This document shows positions 45,920 to 54,187 of a stretch of 64,000 nt of DNA, in pieces. The position numbers and the translations under genes are program-made. The stretch is taken from assembly GCF_004571135.1 (NCBI RefSeq), contig NZ_SPSB01000003.1, forward strand, positions 62,001 to 126,000, in the 5' to 3' direction. The DNA is from Algoriphagus kandeliae. GTDB taxonomy: Bacteria; Bacteroidota; Bacteroidia; Cytophagales; Cyclobacteriaceae. The notes beneath the pieces are model-generated. The model saw only the letters and a list, made by a program, of their open reading frames with translations, searched no databases and was not told where the DNA came from. Numbering within the stretch: the stretch's first letter is position 1; every line of letters begins with the position of its first letter.

Positions 45920-47121
45920 GGGTAAAATTTCACCAATGAACCAGCATCTAGTTTTTCTACATCTTCAGGGATTTCCACAAAGCCTGAAGCAGTTCCGAAA
46001 GAAATCAAGTTGAAGGACTCCTGACCTTGCAGAACCCGAATTTGACTCCCCAATTTCTCTGCCTTCAAAAATTGAGTCAGGGGAATCTTTTTCTCAAAAC
46101 CCTCCATCAAAGGCAACCATTCAAATTGTTCCCAAGCCGAACTATCTCCTTTTAAAGAAAGCAGAAAAGGCTTGACGTATTGCATAAAACAAGAAAGGAC
46201 AGAAGCAGGATTACCAGGCAAGGCAAAAACCATTTTATCACCTTTTCTTCCTACGAAAAGGGGTTTTCCAGGCCTCTGTTTGATTTTGTAGAAAAGCGTC
46301 TCGACTCCATTTTCCTGCATAGCTTCTTGCACAAAATCATATTCCCCAACAGAAATCCCACCCGTTACCAAAACTACATCTGACTCTTCCAAAGCCTGAG
46401 CTATGGACTCAATCACTTTTTCTTTATCATCAGAAACTTTTCGAGTAGTTATTTTTCCGATTCCCAAAGAGGAAAGCCAAGCTTCCAATGCGGGTCCATT
46501 GGCATTGTATATTTGACCTGCTTCAAGGGCTTCTCCTACATTTTTGATTTCATTTCCAGTCAGGAGAATACTGACAGTAGGAAGCCCCCAAACACTCACT
46601 TCTTTTATACCGACAGAAGCCAATAAGCTCACCGTACCCGGTGTGATTTTGCCCCCTTTTTTAGCGACAATGCTTCCTTCTTTACACTGGGAACCGCGAT
46701 AGCGGACATGGCTTCCTTTTACTAAATAATCTTTATGAATAACAATCTGATCACCCTGTCGCTCGACTTTCTCCTGCATAATAACTGTATCCGCTCCAGG
46801 AGGAATTGGCGCCCCTGTAAAAATCCGAACTGCCTGTCCCTTTTCTAAAACTTGCTCTCTAAAACTCCCTGCTGCAACCTCACCGACAATTTGTAGAGAA
46901 ATAGTATCCTTTTGATTATTTAAAAATTCATCATTCCAACAAAATGCATATCCATCCATTGCGGAATTATCAAAAGATGGAACATCCAATCGGGAATTGA
47001 CTGCCTCTGCCAAAAAATAACCGCAGGATTCTGAAATGGGTATTGTAATTACCTGCCTATGAATTTGCTGTTTTTGTAAAATGGCCTTTGCTTCGGAAAC
47101 ACTGATCATTTTAGCCTCCAA
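45913..47121 (-). CDS. moeA: Molybdopterin molybdotransferase MoeA
   Basis: Inserts molybdate into adenylylated molybdopterin, the last step of Moco synthesis. MoeA domains I-IV are present: PSFDNSAMDGYAF near residue 60, GAPIPPGADTVIMQEKV near 109-124, VSILLTGNEI and VLVTGGISVGEYDF in the GTP-binding-like domain III, and a PGNPASVLSCFMQYVKPFLL stretch. The C-terminal domain IV is complete at 402 residues. It overlaps the moaA 3' end by 11 bases. The next gene, a TSUP permease, overlaps its end. It presumably serves the molybdenum enzyme further along (51372-56449). Confidence 0.95.
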   Translation of the reverse strand: MEAKMISVSEAKAILQKQQIHRQVITIPISESCGYFLAEAVNSRLDVPSFDNSAMDGYAFCWNDEFLNNQKDTISLQIVGEVAAGSFREQVLEKGQAVRIFTGAPIPPGADTVIMQEKVERQGDQIVIHKDYLVKGSHVRYRGSQCKEGSIVAKKGGKITPGTVSLLASVGIKEVSVWGLPTVSILLTGNEIKNVGEALEAGQIYNANGPALEAWLSSLGIGKITTRKVSDDKEKVIESIAQALEESDVVLVTGGISVGEYDFVQEAMQENGVETLFYKIKQRPGKPLFVGRKGDKMVFALPGNPASVLSCFMQYVKPFLLSLKGDSSAWEQFEWLPLMEGFEKKIPLTQFLKAEKLGSQIRVLQGQESFNLISFGTASGFVEIPEDVEKLDAGSLVKFYPW

Positions 47122-48091
47122 TTTTGATCATACTTCGATTGATAATCTGATCAGGATTAGCCTTTAAATAATCTGGATCAAATTGTCCTCCAAGCGCTTT
47201 GTGTTTACGGGAAATCGACAATCGAATCAATTTTTCAACATCCTCTCCTTTTCGTAGAGCTCCCAATAAATCCAGCTCTTCTTTTCCAAAAAGACAATTT
47301 TTGATTTTACCATCCGCAGTCAGACGAATCCGATTACAACCTGCACAGAAGTTTTCACTCATAGTGGTGATAAAAGCAAAGGTTCCTGCAAAGCCCGGAA
47401 CTTTGTACTTTTTCGCCGTGTCGTGTTTTTTGTCTTCGAGCTTTTCGATGGGATATTTTTCTTCTACCAAAGTCAACATCTGAGAAGCTGTCACCACCTT
47501 TTTGCTTTTCCAGTGATTTCCTGCAAATGGCATAAATTCAATAAAGCGCATATGGATTGGCAGCTTTTCGGTAACAGCCACAAAGTCACAGATTTCATCT
47601 TCAATTAATCCATGAAGAGCCACAGCGTTAACCTTGACACGAAATCCCTCAGAAAGCAATAGCAAAATATTTTCCCAAACCTGATCAAACTGATCTCTTC
47701 GGGTGAGTTTGATGAATTTTTCGCGATTTAGGGTATCTAAACTAACATTAACCGAACGAACACCGGCCCGCTTTAACACATCGATGTGCTTATGAATCAA
47801 AACCCCATTAGTAGTCAAGGTCAACTCGACCGGATAAGTGGAAAGGTGCTCAAGAATCTCCGGTAATTCCTTTCGTACTAAAGGCTCTCCTCCTGTCAGA
47901 CGTATTTTTTTAACCCCCAGATTGATGAATATTTCTGCCAATTTCAAGACTTCATCTTTGCTCATCAACCTGGACTGAGGCATCCATTCCATCTCCTCCT
48001 GCGGCATGCAATAGGTGCAACGGAAATTACAATGATCTGTCAGCGAGATGCGCAAGTAATCATGAATACGTCCAAATGAATCCTGAAGCAT
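47111..48091 (-). CDS. moaA: GTP 3',8-cyclase MoaA
   Basis: Radical SAM enzyme that turns GTP into 3',8-cyclo-GTP in the first step of molybdenum cofactor synthesis. The SAM cluster CNFRCTYCM gives Cys21, Cys25 and Cys28. The second cluster region is CAGCNRIRLTADGKIKNCLF near the C-terminus, and GGEPLVRKE near residue 70 is the SAM-contact motif. The length of 326 residues is normal. It ends in INRSMIKIGG, the GG tail conserved in the family. It heads the moaA-moeA-TSUP run, 63 bases after the AraC regulator. moaC, moaE, moaD and mogA are not in the window. Confidence 0.95.
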   Translation of the reverse strand: MLQDSFGRIHDYLRISLTDHCNFRCTYCMPQEEMEWMPQSRLMSKDEVLKLAEIFINLGVKKIRLTGGEPLVRKELPEILEHLSTYPVELTLTTNGVLIHKHIDVLKRAGVRSVNVSLDTLNREKFIKLTRRDQFDQVWENILLLLSEGFRVKVNAVALHGLIEDEICDFVAVTEKLPIHMRFIEFMPFAGNHWKSKKVVTASQMLTLVEEKYPIEKLEDKKHDTAKKYKVPGFAGTFAFITTMSENFCAGCNRIRLTADGKIKNCLFGKEELDLLGALRKGEDVEKLIRLSISRKHKALGGQFDPDYLKANPDQIINRSMIKIGG

Positions 48092-48154
48092 AATGCTATG
48101 ATAGAGATTATTAGCTGAAGATTAAAATGATTTGGTATCAAGCGGAAAATCCTG

Positions 48155-49063
48155 CTATGATTGGCCTGATTTACGGAATTGAGTGGGACTAAGATTTATC
48201 TGTTTTTTAAAGAAATTATTAAAATGAGTCACCTCTGAAAAGCCAAGCGAATAGGCAATTTCAGACACATTCCAGTTACTCTGCTTTAGGAGAATTTTGG
48301 ATTCTTGAAGCAACCTTTCAGAGATCAATTGGGTAGTCGTTTTCCCTGTCATTTCCTTCACAGCCCTATTCAGGTGATTCACATGAATATTGAGCTGATT
48401 GGCAAAATCCGATGCAGAACGCAATTGGATTTGCCTATGATTCTCATCGATGGGAAATTGCCTTTCCAGCAATTCCATAAAAATGGAAGCAATTCGAAGT
48501 GAAGCATTTCCAAGCTGAGCTGTCTGCACCTCAGCAGGCTGCAACTTCATCCCAAAATGGATCAATTCAAACACAAGATTACGAATTCGATCATATTTGT
48601 ATTTATATTCAGAACCGATTTCCTCCTGCATCTTTGCAAAGATTTCCTCTACCTCTATAGCTTCCTCATCTGTCAGCTCGAACACATGGGTTCCATTGGG
48701 ATGAAACACCTCGTACTGCTGAATTTGACCAAAATTCATGAAGAAATGAGGATTGAATATGCAGTAAATTCCTGAAGTAATCTGATCCAAATGGTCCCAT
48801 TTGTAAGGAACCATGGGATTTGAAAAAGACAATGCTTGCTTTTTTACTTCATAAACCCGGTCGGCATAATGCACCGAACTGGCTCCCTTTACCAACATCA
48901 ATTTGTAAAAATCCCTTCTTCGATATGGGAGCGTTTTAACCTTTCCTTCCAAATAAGGCTCTAGCCGAAAAATATTAAAATGGCCAAAGTCATTCTTTAG
49001 ACTTTCAGGAATCCAGTTAAACTTCCTTTTATAAAACTCCTCTAAGGTCTCCTTCTTCTCCAT
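48155..49063 (-). CDS. AraC family transcriptional regulator
   Basis: 302 residues. The N-terminal sensing half (about 1-190) has a cupin-like ARA-binding pattern: YRRRDFYKLMLVKGASSVHYADRVYEV and ISGIYCIFNPHFF. The C-terminal 100 residues hold two helix-turn-helix motifs: SASDFANQLNIHVNHLNRAVKEMTGKT and NVSEIAYSLGFSEVTHFNNFFKKQINLSPTQFR. The gene starts 2 bases after the stop of the upstream outer-membrane gene, so the two are co-transcribed. It is likely to control that gene and perhaps the divergent esterase/molybdenum-enzyme unit across the gap at 49843-50357. Confidence 0.9.
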   Translation of the reverse strand: MEKKETLEEFYKRKFNWIPESLKNDFGHFNIFRLEPYLEGKVKTLPYRRRDFYKLMLVKGASSVHYADRVYEVKKQALSFSNPMVPYKWDHLDQITSGIYCIFNPHFFMNFGQIQQYEVFHPNGTHVFELTDEEAIEVEEIFAKMQEEIGSEYKYKYDRIRNLVFELIHFGMKLQPAEVQTAQLGNASLRIASIFMELLERQFPIDENHRQIQLRSASDFANQLNIHVNHLNRAVKEMTGKTTTQLISERLLQESKILLKQSNWNVSEIAYSLGFSEVTHFNNFFKKQINLSPTQFRKSGQS

Positions 49064-49065
49064 GA

Positions 49066-49842
49066 TTATTTTTTTGAAAAGGTGCTGTTAAACTTATACA
49101 GCAAACTCAAGTTCCAAACCAAATCGTCTCCGGCAATGGTTGAATTGACTTTTTGGTTGAAAAAAGCCTGAAACTGTATAGGATAGTCTCCCTTTTTGAA
49201 TGTAAAAGCAGAATTCAGGTAATAGCCTGAATTCTCATCCACACTCAGAAAAAATATTTGAGGATTAATCATCAGACTCACATCTGAAACTAAAACGATC
49301 TCAGGCAAACCAATGTTCAATGCCAGAAAATCTGAATTTTGAGGCCCTGTGCGCTGAAGTCCTGATCCATGTAAAAAATACAGTCCCAAGGAGAATTTAT
49401 CAGTTATTTGGTATTTGGAATTTAACTCTCCAGCCACATAGCGGTTAGCCACAAATTCTTTAGACGGTTTACCATCTACAATCACATCTCTTTCCTGAAA
49501 AAGAAAAGCAGGGTGACCTCCCACAGTCAATGTAAAGCGCTTGTCTTTTATCAGCTTATATCGTCCCCAAAAGACAAAAGACCAAGGTTTTCCATCCATC
49601 CCAAAGCGAATCATAGGATCAAAGGAAAGGCGCTCACCACCCATCGTCAGGTCAAAGAATACGGCTGGACGCCCCAAGGAGAAGGAAGGAATGATCGACA
49701 CCCCATTATTGGTCGCTGTGATTGTTCCCCCAATATGTCTTTCAGGTGATTGAGAGGTATCCCCTTCCTGAGCCAGTAATGGAGATGAGAAAAGCAACCC
49801 AAGCATAACCGAATAAAGGATCGCCGTTTTAAGATTTTTCAT
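49066..49842 (-). CDS. Outer-membrane beta-barrel-like hypothetical protein
   Basis: 258 residues with a signal peptide ending near residue 25 (SSPLLAQ). The rest alternates polar and hydrophobic residues, with many Phe, Tyr and Trp near strand ends, for example FVFWGRYKLIKDKRFTLTVGG, KYQITDKFSLGLYFLHGSG and SAFTFKKGDYPIQFQAFFNQ, and ends in VWNLSLLYKF. This suggests a beta-barrel of 10-12 strands with no recognisable family. It is immediately upstream of the AraC regulator (2-base gap) on the same strand. A role as porin or sensor for the regulator is plausible but unproven. Confidence 0.6.
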   Translation of the reverse strand: MKNLKTAILYSVMLGLLFSSPLLAQEGDTSQSPERHIGGTITATNNGVSIIPSFSLGRPAVFFDLTMGGERLSFDPMIRFGMDGKPWSFVFWGRYKLIKDKRFTLTVGGHPAFLFQERDVIVDGKPSKEFVANRYVAGELNSKYQITDKFSLGLYFLHGSGLQRTGPQNSDFLALNIGLPEIVLVSDVSLMINPQIFFLSVDENSGYYLNSAFTFKKGDYPIQFQAFFNQKVNSTIAGDDLVWNLSLLYKFNSTFSKK

Positions 49843-50357
49843 TGTTTTATCTAGAAGTAGGGTGAATAGGTTTTGCTGAAATTTTCAGATGGGTGCAAAA
49901 CTCATCTAAAGAGCAAGAAAATCCTAATTTAATTCAAAGTAAAACTTATATTTTTCAAACAATTTTAAATTTTACCAGAATTTCTTAACCCATATTTTTT
50001 CCGTCAATAAATAGAAAGGACAGAGCATGACACCTTTCTCCTATATTATTTGAAAATTGTAACTATTTGTTTGAAATAGTTAGGTATAAAAGCTCTTAAT
50101 CAAGGAATTTTGAAAAAAATTTAAAGCCATAAGGATTCAATAAGAAAGATTTCAATAATGTTAGGCGACAATAAATTCACCATTTCCGGCCTCACTACCA
50201 AATCTAATAAGCTTTAAAAAATGAAACAAAGTATAATTACCCGCCCTACCAATATCTACCTAGGTTAATCATAACCTAAGAAGCAAAAGCAGATATCAAA
50301 AGCTAATTATTTGATAATGATATTTTAGCCAGAAAATAATTCAGTCTACCTTATTAA
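49843..50357. other. Divergent intergenic control region
   Basis: 515 bases between the outer-membrane/AraC unit (minus) and the esterase/molybdenum-enzyme unit (plus), without a credible gene. It is AT-rich. A perfect inverted repeat lies at 50061-50081: AACTATTT, a 5-base spacer, AAATAGTT. Two very short frames (50158-50217 and one just after) have no supporting features. The divergent arrangement with an AraC gene makes this a likely regulatory region. Confidence 0.5.
50061..50081. repeat. Palindrome in the AraC-divergent control region
   Basis: AACTATTT (50061-50068), GTTTG, AAATAGTT (50074-50081). Perfect 8-base arms with a 5-base spacer. It could be a regulator site or a hairpin. No T run follows, so a terminator is unlikely. 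Confidence 0.4.
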
Positions 50358-50384
50358 ATGATAACAAATCCAATCTCAAACTCT

Positions 50385-51281
50385 ATGAAGAATCTTCTTT
50401 TAAGCCTTGTTTTTATTTCATTCTTGGCAACTAATCCAAGTTTTTCCCAAACCAATCCTGTCCTAAAATTTTTCCCGGAGGGCACTACTCTTCACGGGAA
50501 TATCCCCTACCAAGGTGATACGCTGAAAAAACATCTATTGGATATTTATCTCCCTCCGAATGCAAAAGGGAATATACCGCTGGTTATTTGGGTCCATGGA
50601 GGAGGCTGGCTAAGTAATGACAAGTATGCGGATATGGGCTACATGAAAGAGACCATAGCCCGAATTATGAATGAAGGTTATGCCCTGGCTTCAATTGATT
50701 ATCGATTCAGCACTCAAGCTGTCTTCCCAGCTCAGATGCTGGATTGTAATGCAGCTGTATCTTACCTTTTCGAAAACGCGGATAAATATGGTTTCGACAC
50801 CGAAAAGGTAACCCTCATGGGGTTCTCTGCTGGTGGACATTTGGCTTCCATGCTTGGATTGTCCAAGAATCAAAATGTAGAAGCTTTTTTCCTTCCTGGA
50901 ACAAATAGAAACTTCAAATTCAAAGCGGTGGTGGACTTTTATGGTCCTGCAGATTTAACGCTTTTCCCTGGCGCTGTCGACCCCAAATCACCAGAAGGTT
51001 TACTGATTGGAGCGGCTCCATTGGATAGACCGGATTTAGCCAAAGCAGCAAGCCCAGTTGCCTATGTTGATGGAAATGATCCTCCATTCCTAATTATTCA
51101 TGGGGAAAAGGATGACTTGGTATCTCCCCGACAATCCCAACTCTTGAATTCCTGGTTGAAAGTGAAAGGTGTGGAGACGGAATTGATAGTGGTGAAGGAC
51201 GCTCCCCATTTCGGCCCCATGTTTGACGTAGAGGAAATCCGAAATTCAGTCTTTTCTTTCCTCGAAAAACACTTAAAATGA
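50385..51281 (+). CDS. Secreted alpha/beta hydrolase (BD-FAE/carboxylesterase-like)
   Basis: 298 residues from the ATG at 50385, which gives a signal peptide ending near residue 22 (NPSFSQ). The frame is open upstream to 50358. The hydrolase core has the oxyanion motif IWVHGGGW (68-75), the nucleophile GFSAGG with Ser148, PPFLIIHGEKDDLVSP for the acid, and DAPHFGPMF with the catalytic His. This is the feruloyl/arylesterase-type or lipase-like group of secreted esterases. It begins the plus-strand unit that continues with the molybdenum hydroxylase (90-base gap). It may supply an alcohol or acid to that enzyme, which is inference. Confidence 0.85.
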   Translation: MKNLLLSLVFISFLATNPSFSQTNPVLKFFPEGTTLHGNIPYQGDTLKKHLLDIYLPPNAKGNIPLVIWVHGGGWLSNDKYADMGYMKETIARIMNEGYALASIDYRFSTQAVFPAQMLDCNAAVSYLFENADKYGFDTEKVTLMGFSAGGHLASMLGLSKNQNVEAFFLPGTNRNFKFKAVVDFYGPADLTLFPGAVDPKSPEGLLIGAAPLDRPDLAKAASPVAYVDGNDPPFLIIHGEKDDLVSPRQSQLLNSWLKVKGVETELIVVKDAPHFGPMFDVEEIRNSVFSFLEKHLK

Positions 51282-51371
51282 GCCTATTAGAAAGATTTGT
51301 TTGAAAAGTATAAGTATAAAAAAATCAAGATTTCTAACTTGTAAGAGTATAATTAACCCATACTGTCCAAA

Positions 51372-53609
51372 ATGATCACTTCCAATAAACTAAACCGAAG
51401 GTCTTTTCTAAAAGTCTCTGCTTTAGCAGGCGGAGGACTGATCCTCAGCTTTAATTGGCTGGCAGGATGCAAACCTGAGGAAATTGAAGAATTTGGACTT
51501 CCGAAGGAATGGTTTAGACTAAATGGCTATATCAAAATCGGAGAAAATGGATTGATTACCATTATGTCTCCTAATCCTGAAGGGGGGCAAAATGTCAAAA
51601 CCTCCATGCCACTGATAGTAGCAGAGGAGCTAGATGCTGATTGGAAAAATGTAGTGGTCGAACAGGCTCCTTTAGATACTGATAATTTTACCCGACAATT
51701 TATTGGAGGAAGTCAGGCTATCCGAATCGGGTGGATTCCTTTGCGTACTGCCGGAGCAACAGCGAGACAACTTTTGATCAATGCTGCCTCCCAAGAATGG
51801 AATGTCCCTGCAGCTGAAATCACCACTGAATCAGGCTACTTGATCCATCAAGCTAGTAATAAAAGGGCTCATTATGGGAAAATGGCCTCTTTGGCAGCAA
51901 CTCTACCACTACCTGAAAATGTAGAACTCAAGGATATCTCCGAATTCAAACTCATTGGGAAATCCCATAAAAATGTAGAGACCAAAAATATCATTACAGG
52001 TAAACCGCTTTTTGGGATTGATTACAAAAAGCCAGGAATGCTGATTGCCATGATTATTCATCCTCCTGCTCATGGGATGAAATTGAAATCATTCGACGAC
52101 TCGGCTGCCAAAAACCTTCCCGGGATTAAAGGGATTTTTGAATTTAAATCCTTGCAAGATGATTATTCCAGAACATTTTTTGATACCGTTTCATTTACTG
52201 ATTTGATCGCCATCGTCGGCAATAGCACTTGGCAGGTTCTCCAAGCCAAAAAGGCAATAAGTGCAGAATGGGAACCTATTCAATCCTATGAAGAAAAGCG
52301 GGATCAATTTGGTAATCCCACGACTAGAATTGTCCCAGCAGGGCTTGAAAGTGAGGAGAGTCAGCGAGTGAAAATGGAGGCCGCCGCAAAGAGCCCAAGA
52401 ACTTTCAGAAAGGATGGCAATCCCGAACAGGCATTTCAAAATGCAGCTCAAGTTATAGAGCGAACCTATGAAGCTCCTTTCCTCTCCCACAACTGTATGG
52501 AGCCCATGAATTTCTTTGCTCATGTGCAGGGAGATAAGGTCAATTGTGCCGGACCGCTTCAAAAACCAGAATTAACAGAGCAAGCACTTTCTCAACGATT
52601 GGGTATTCCTGTAGAAAATATTGAAATTGAAATGACCCGCTTGGGCGGAGGTTATGGAAGGCGCTCCTATGCGCATTGGCTTGTAGAAGCGGCAGTTATT
52701 TCCCAAAAAATGAATGCTCCTATCAAGCTCATTTATACTCGGGAAGATGATATGTCGGGAGGAATTTATAGATCCCGCTATCATGCTAATTATCGCGCTG
52801 CTTTAGATGAAAACAATCAATTGATTGGTTTTCATGTGATTGCAGGAGGCTTACCAGAAAATCCACTTTACCCAGATCGTTTCCCCGCAGGAGCAGTTGA
52901 CAATTATTGGGCTGAAGGATGGGAAGTTCCTTCCAACCTAACAACAGGTTCCTTCCGGGCTCCCCGATCAAATTTCATGGCCGCTGTCGAACAATCCTTT
53001 TTGGATGAAGTAGCTGAAGCTGCAGGAAAAGATCCAATTGACTTCCGCTTGGAGCTTTTGAAAAAAGCCAAAACCAATCCAGTTGGGGAGCGAAATGACT
53101 ACGATCCTGAGCGCTATGCAGGAGTTTTGGAATTGGTGAAAAGCAAGTCAAATTGGGGACAGACTCCCGCTGGAATTTCAAGAGGAGTTTCGGCTTATTT
53201 CTGCCATAATAGTTACGCTGCACAAGTAGTGGATTTGAAAGTAGAAAATGGAGAAGTACAGATAGACAAGGTTTTCAATGCGATTGATTGTGGATTGGTA
53301 GTCAATCCAGATGCTGCCAAAAATCTCTGCGAAGGGGCTGTGGTGGACGGAATTGGAACGGCTCTTTTTGGAGAATTAAAATTTAACCAAGGAATTCCAG
53401 ACCGAATGAATTTTGATCAGTATCGAATGATTCGGTCGAAAGAGGCTCCCAAAGAAATAGAAACGCATTTTGTAGAAAGTCAAGAGGATCCTACTGGTTT
53501 GGGAGAACCAGCTTATCCTCCTGTCTTTGCAGCCCTAGCCAATGCACTATATCAGGCCACAGGAAAGCGATTCTACAATCAGCCTTTCATACAAGAATTG
53601 AATGGATAA
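51372..53609 (+). CDS. Molybdopterin-binding large subunit (isoquinoline 1-oxidoreductase beta-like), copy 1
   Basis: Xanthine-oxidase-family large subunit of the IorB type, 745 residues. A Tat signal (NRRSFLKVSALAGGG, Arg9-Arg10) ends in WLAGC (Cys33), so a lipid-anchored periplasmic protein is likely. Two aldehyde-oxidase-type domains are seen: GGSQAIRIGWIPLRTAGATA and MIIHPPAHGMKLKSF, and later EAPFLSHNCMEPMNFF, MTRLGGGYGRRSYAHWLVEAA, SFRAPRSNFMAAVEQSFLDE. The catalytic GLGEP lies near the C-terminus (residues about 715-719). The substrate pocket is unknown. The 2Fe-2S partner is next (107 bases) and a second large-subunit copy follows it. Confidence 0.9.
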   Translation: MITSNKLNRRSFLKVSALAGGGLILSFNWLAGCKPEEIEEFGLPKEWFRLNGYIKIGENGLITIMSPNPEGGQNVKTSMPLIVAEELDADWKNVVVEQAPLDTDNFTRQFIGGSQAIRIGWIPLRTAGATARQLLINAASQEWNVPAAEITTESGYLIHQASNKRAHYGKMASLAATLPLPENVELKDISEFKLIGKSHKNVETKNIITGKPLFGIDYKKPGMLIAMIIHPPAHGMKLKSFDDSAAKNLPGIKGIFEFKSLQDDYSRTFFDTVSFTDLIAIVGNSTWQVLQAKKAISAEWEPIQSYEEKRDQFGNPTTRIVPAGLESEESQRVKMEAAAKSPRTFRKDGNPEQAFQNAAQVIERTYEAPFLSHNCMEPMNFFAHVQGDKVNCAGPLQKPELTEQALSQRLGIPVENIEIEMTRLGGGYGRRSYAHWLVEAAVISQKMNAPIKLIYTREDDMSGGIYRSRYHANYRAALDENNQLIGFHVIAGGLPENPLYPDRFPAGAVDNYWAEGWEVPSNLTTGSFRAPRSNFMAAVEQSFLDEVAEAAGKDPIDFRLELLKKAKTNPVGERNDYDPERYAGVLELVKSKSNWGQTPAGISRGVSAYFCHNSYAAQVVDLKVENGEVQIDKVFNAIDCGLVVNPDAAKNLCEGAVVDGIGTALFGELKFNQGIPDRMNFDQYRMIRSKEAPKEIETHFVESQEDPTGLGEPAYPPVFAALANALYQATGKRFYNQPFIQELNG

Positions 53610-53716
53610 ATAGGGATCCAATAGCTTATTCGCTTGATTTATAATACTTTCAGTTTGAATTTCGTAAGGTTTACCCTTCTTGAGATAATTATATTTAAGA
53701 CTTAATTGAAAATACT

Positions 53717-54175
53717 ATGGCTCAATTCAACCTCAATGTAAATGGAAAAACCCAACAGGTAGATGTAGATCCCTCTACTCCGCTTCTTTGGGTATTGCGA
53801 GATCATTTGGATCTTGTAGGAACAAAATTCGGTTGCGGTATCGCTCAATGCGGTGCTTGTACCATTCACTTAAACGGAACTGCGGTTCGCTCCTGTCAGC
53901 TTCCTGTTTCGGCAGCAGAAGGCGCTCAAATCACGACCATTGAAGGACTTTCTGAAAACGGAGATCATCCGGTTCAGCAAGCTTGGATGGAGCATGATGT
54001 TCCTCAATGCGGCTACTGCCAAGCTGGCCAAATCATGACTGCAGCTGCCTTGCTTCAGCAAAACCCAAATCCAAGCGATGAGGAAATTGAGAATGCTATG
54101 AATGGGAATATTTGCCGCTGCGGCACCTATTTGAGAATCAAAGCAGCTGTAAAAACTGCTTCACAAAAACTTTAA
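53717..54175 (+). CDS. (2Fe-2S)-binding small subunit (IorA-like)
   Basis: 152 residues with two 2Fe-2S clusters. The plant-ferredoxin-type motif is C40, C45, C48 and C60 ([23 protein letters not shown]). The C-terminal helical-domain cluster is CGYC at Cys98/Cys101 and CRC at Cys133/Cys135 (GNICRCGTY). It passes electrons from the molybdenum site. No signal peptide is present, so it is expected to be exported with a Tat-signal-bearing large subunit. It lies between the two large-subunit genes, 12 bases before the second. No cytochrome c subunit is adjacent. Confidence 0.93.
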   Translation: MAQFNLNVNGKTQQVDVDPSTPLLWVLRDHLDLVGTKFGCGIAQCGACTIHLNGTAVRSCQLPVSAAEGAQITTIEGLSENGDHPVQQAWMEHDVPQCGYCQAGQIMTAAALLQQNPNPSDEEIENAMNGNICRCGTYLRIKAAVKTASQKL

Positions 54176-54187
54176 ACTCTTTCAATC

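Noticed and set aside
50158..50250. Two very short open frames (19 and about 15 residues) in the 515-base gap.
   Set aside because: No start signals, conservation cues or motifs support them. They are too short to distinguish from chance.
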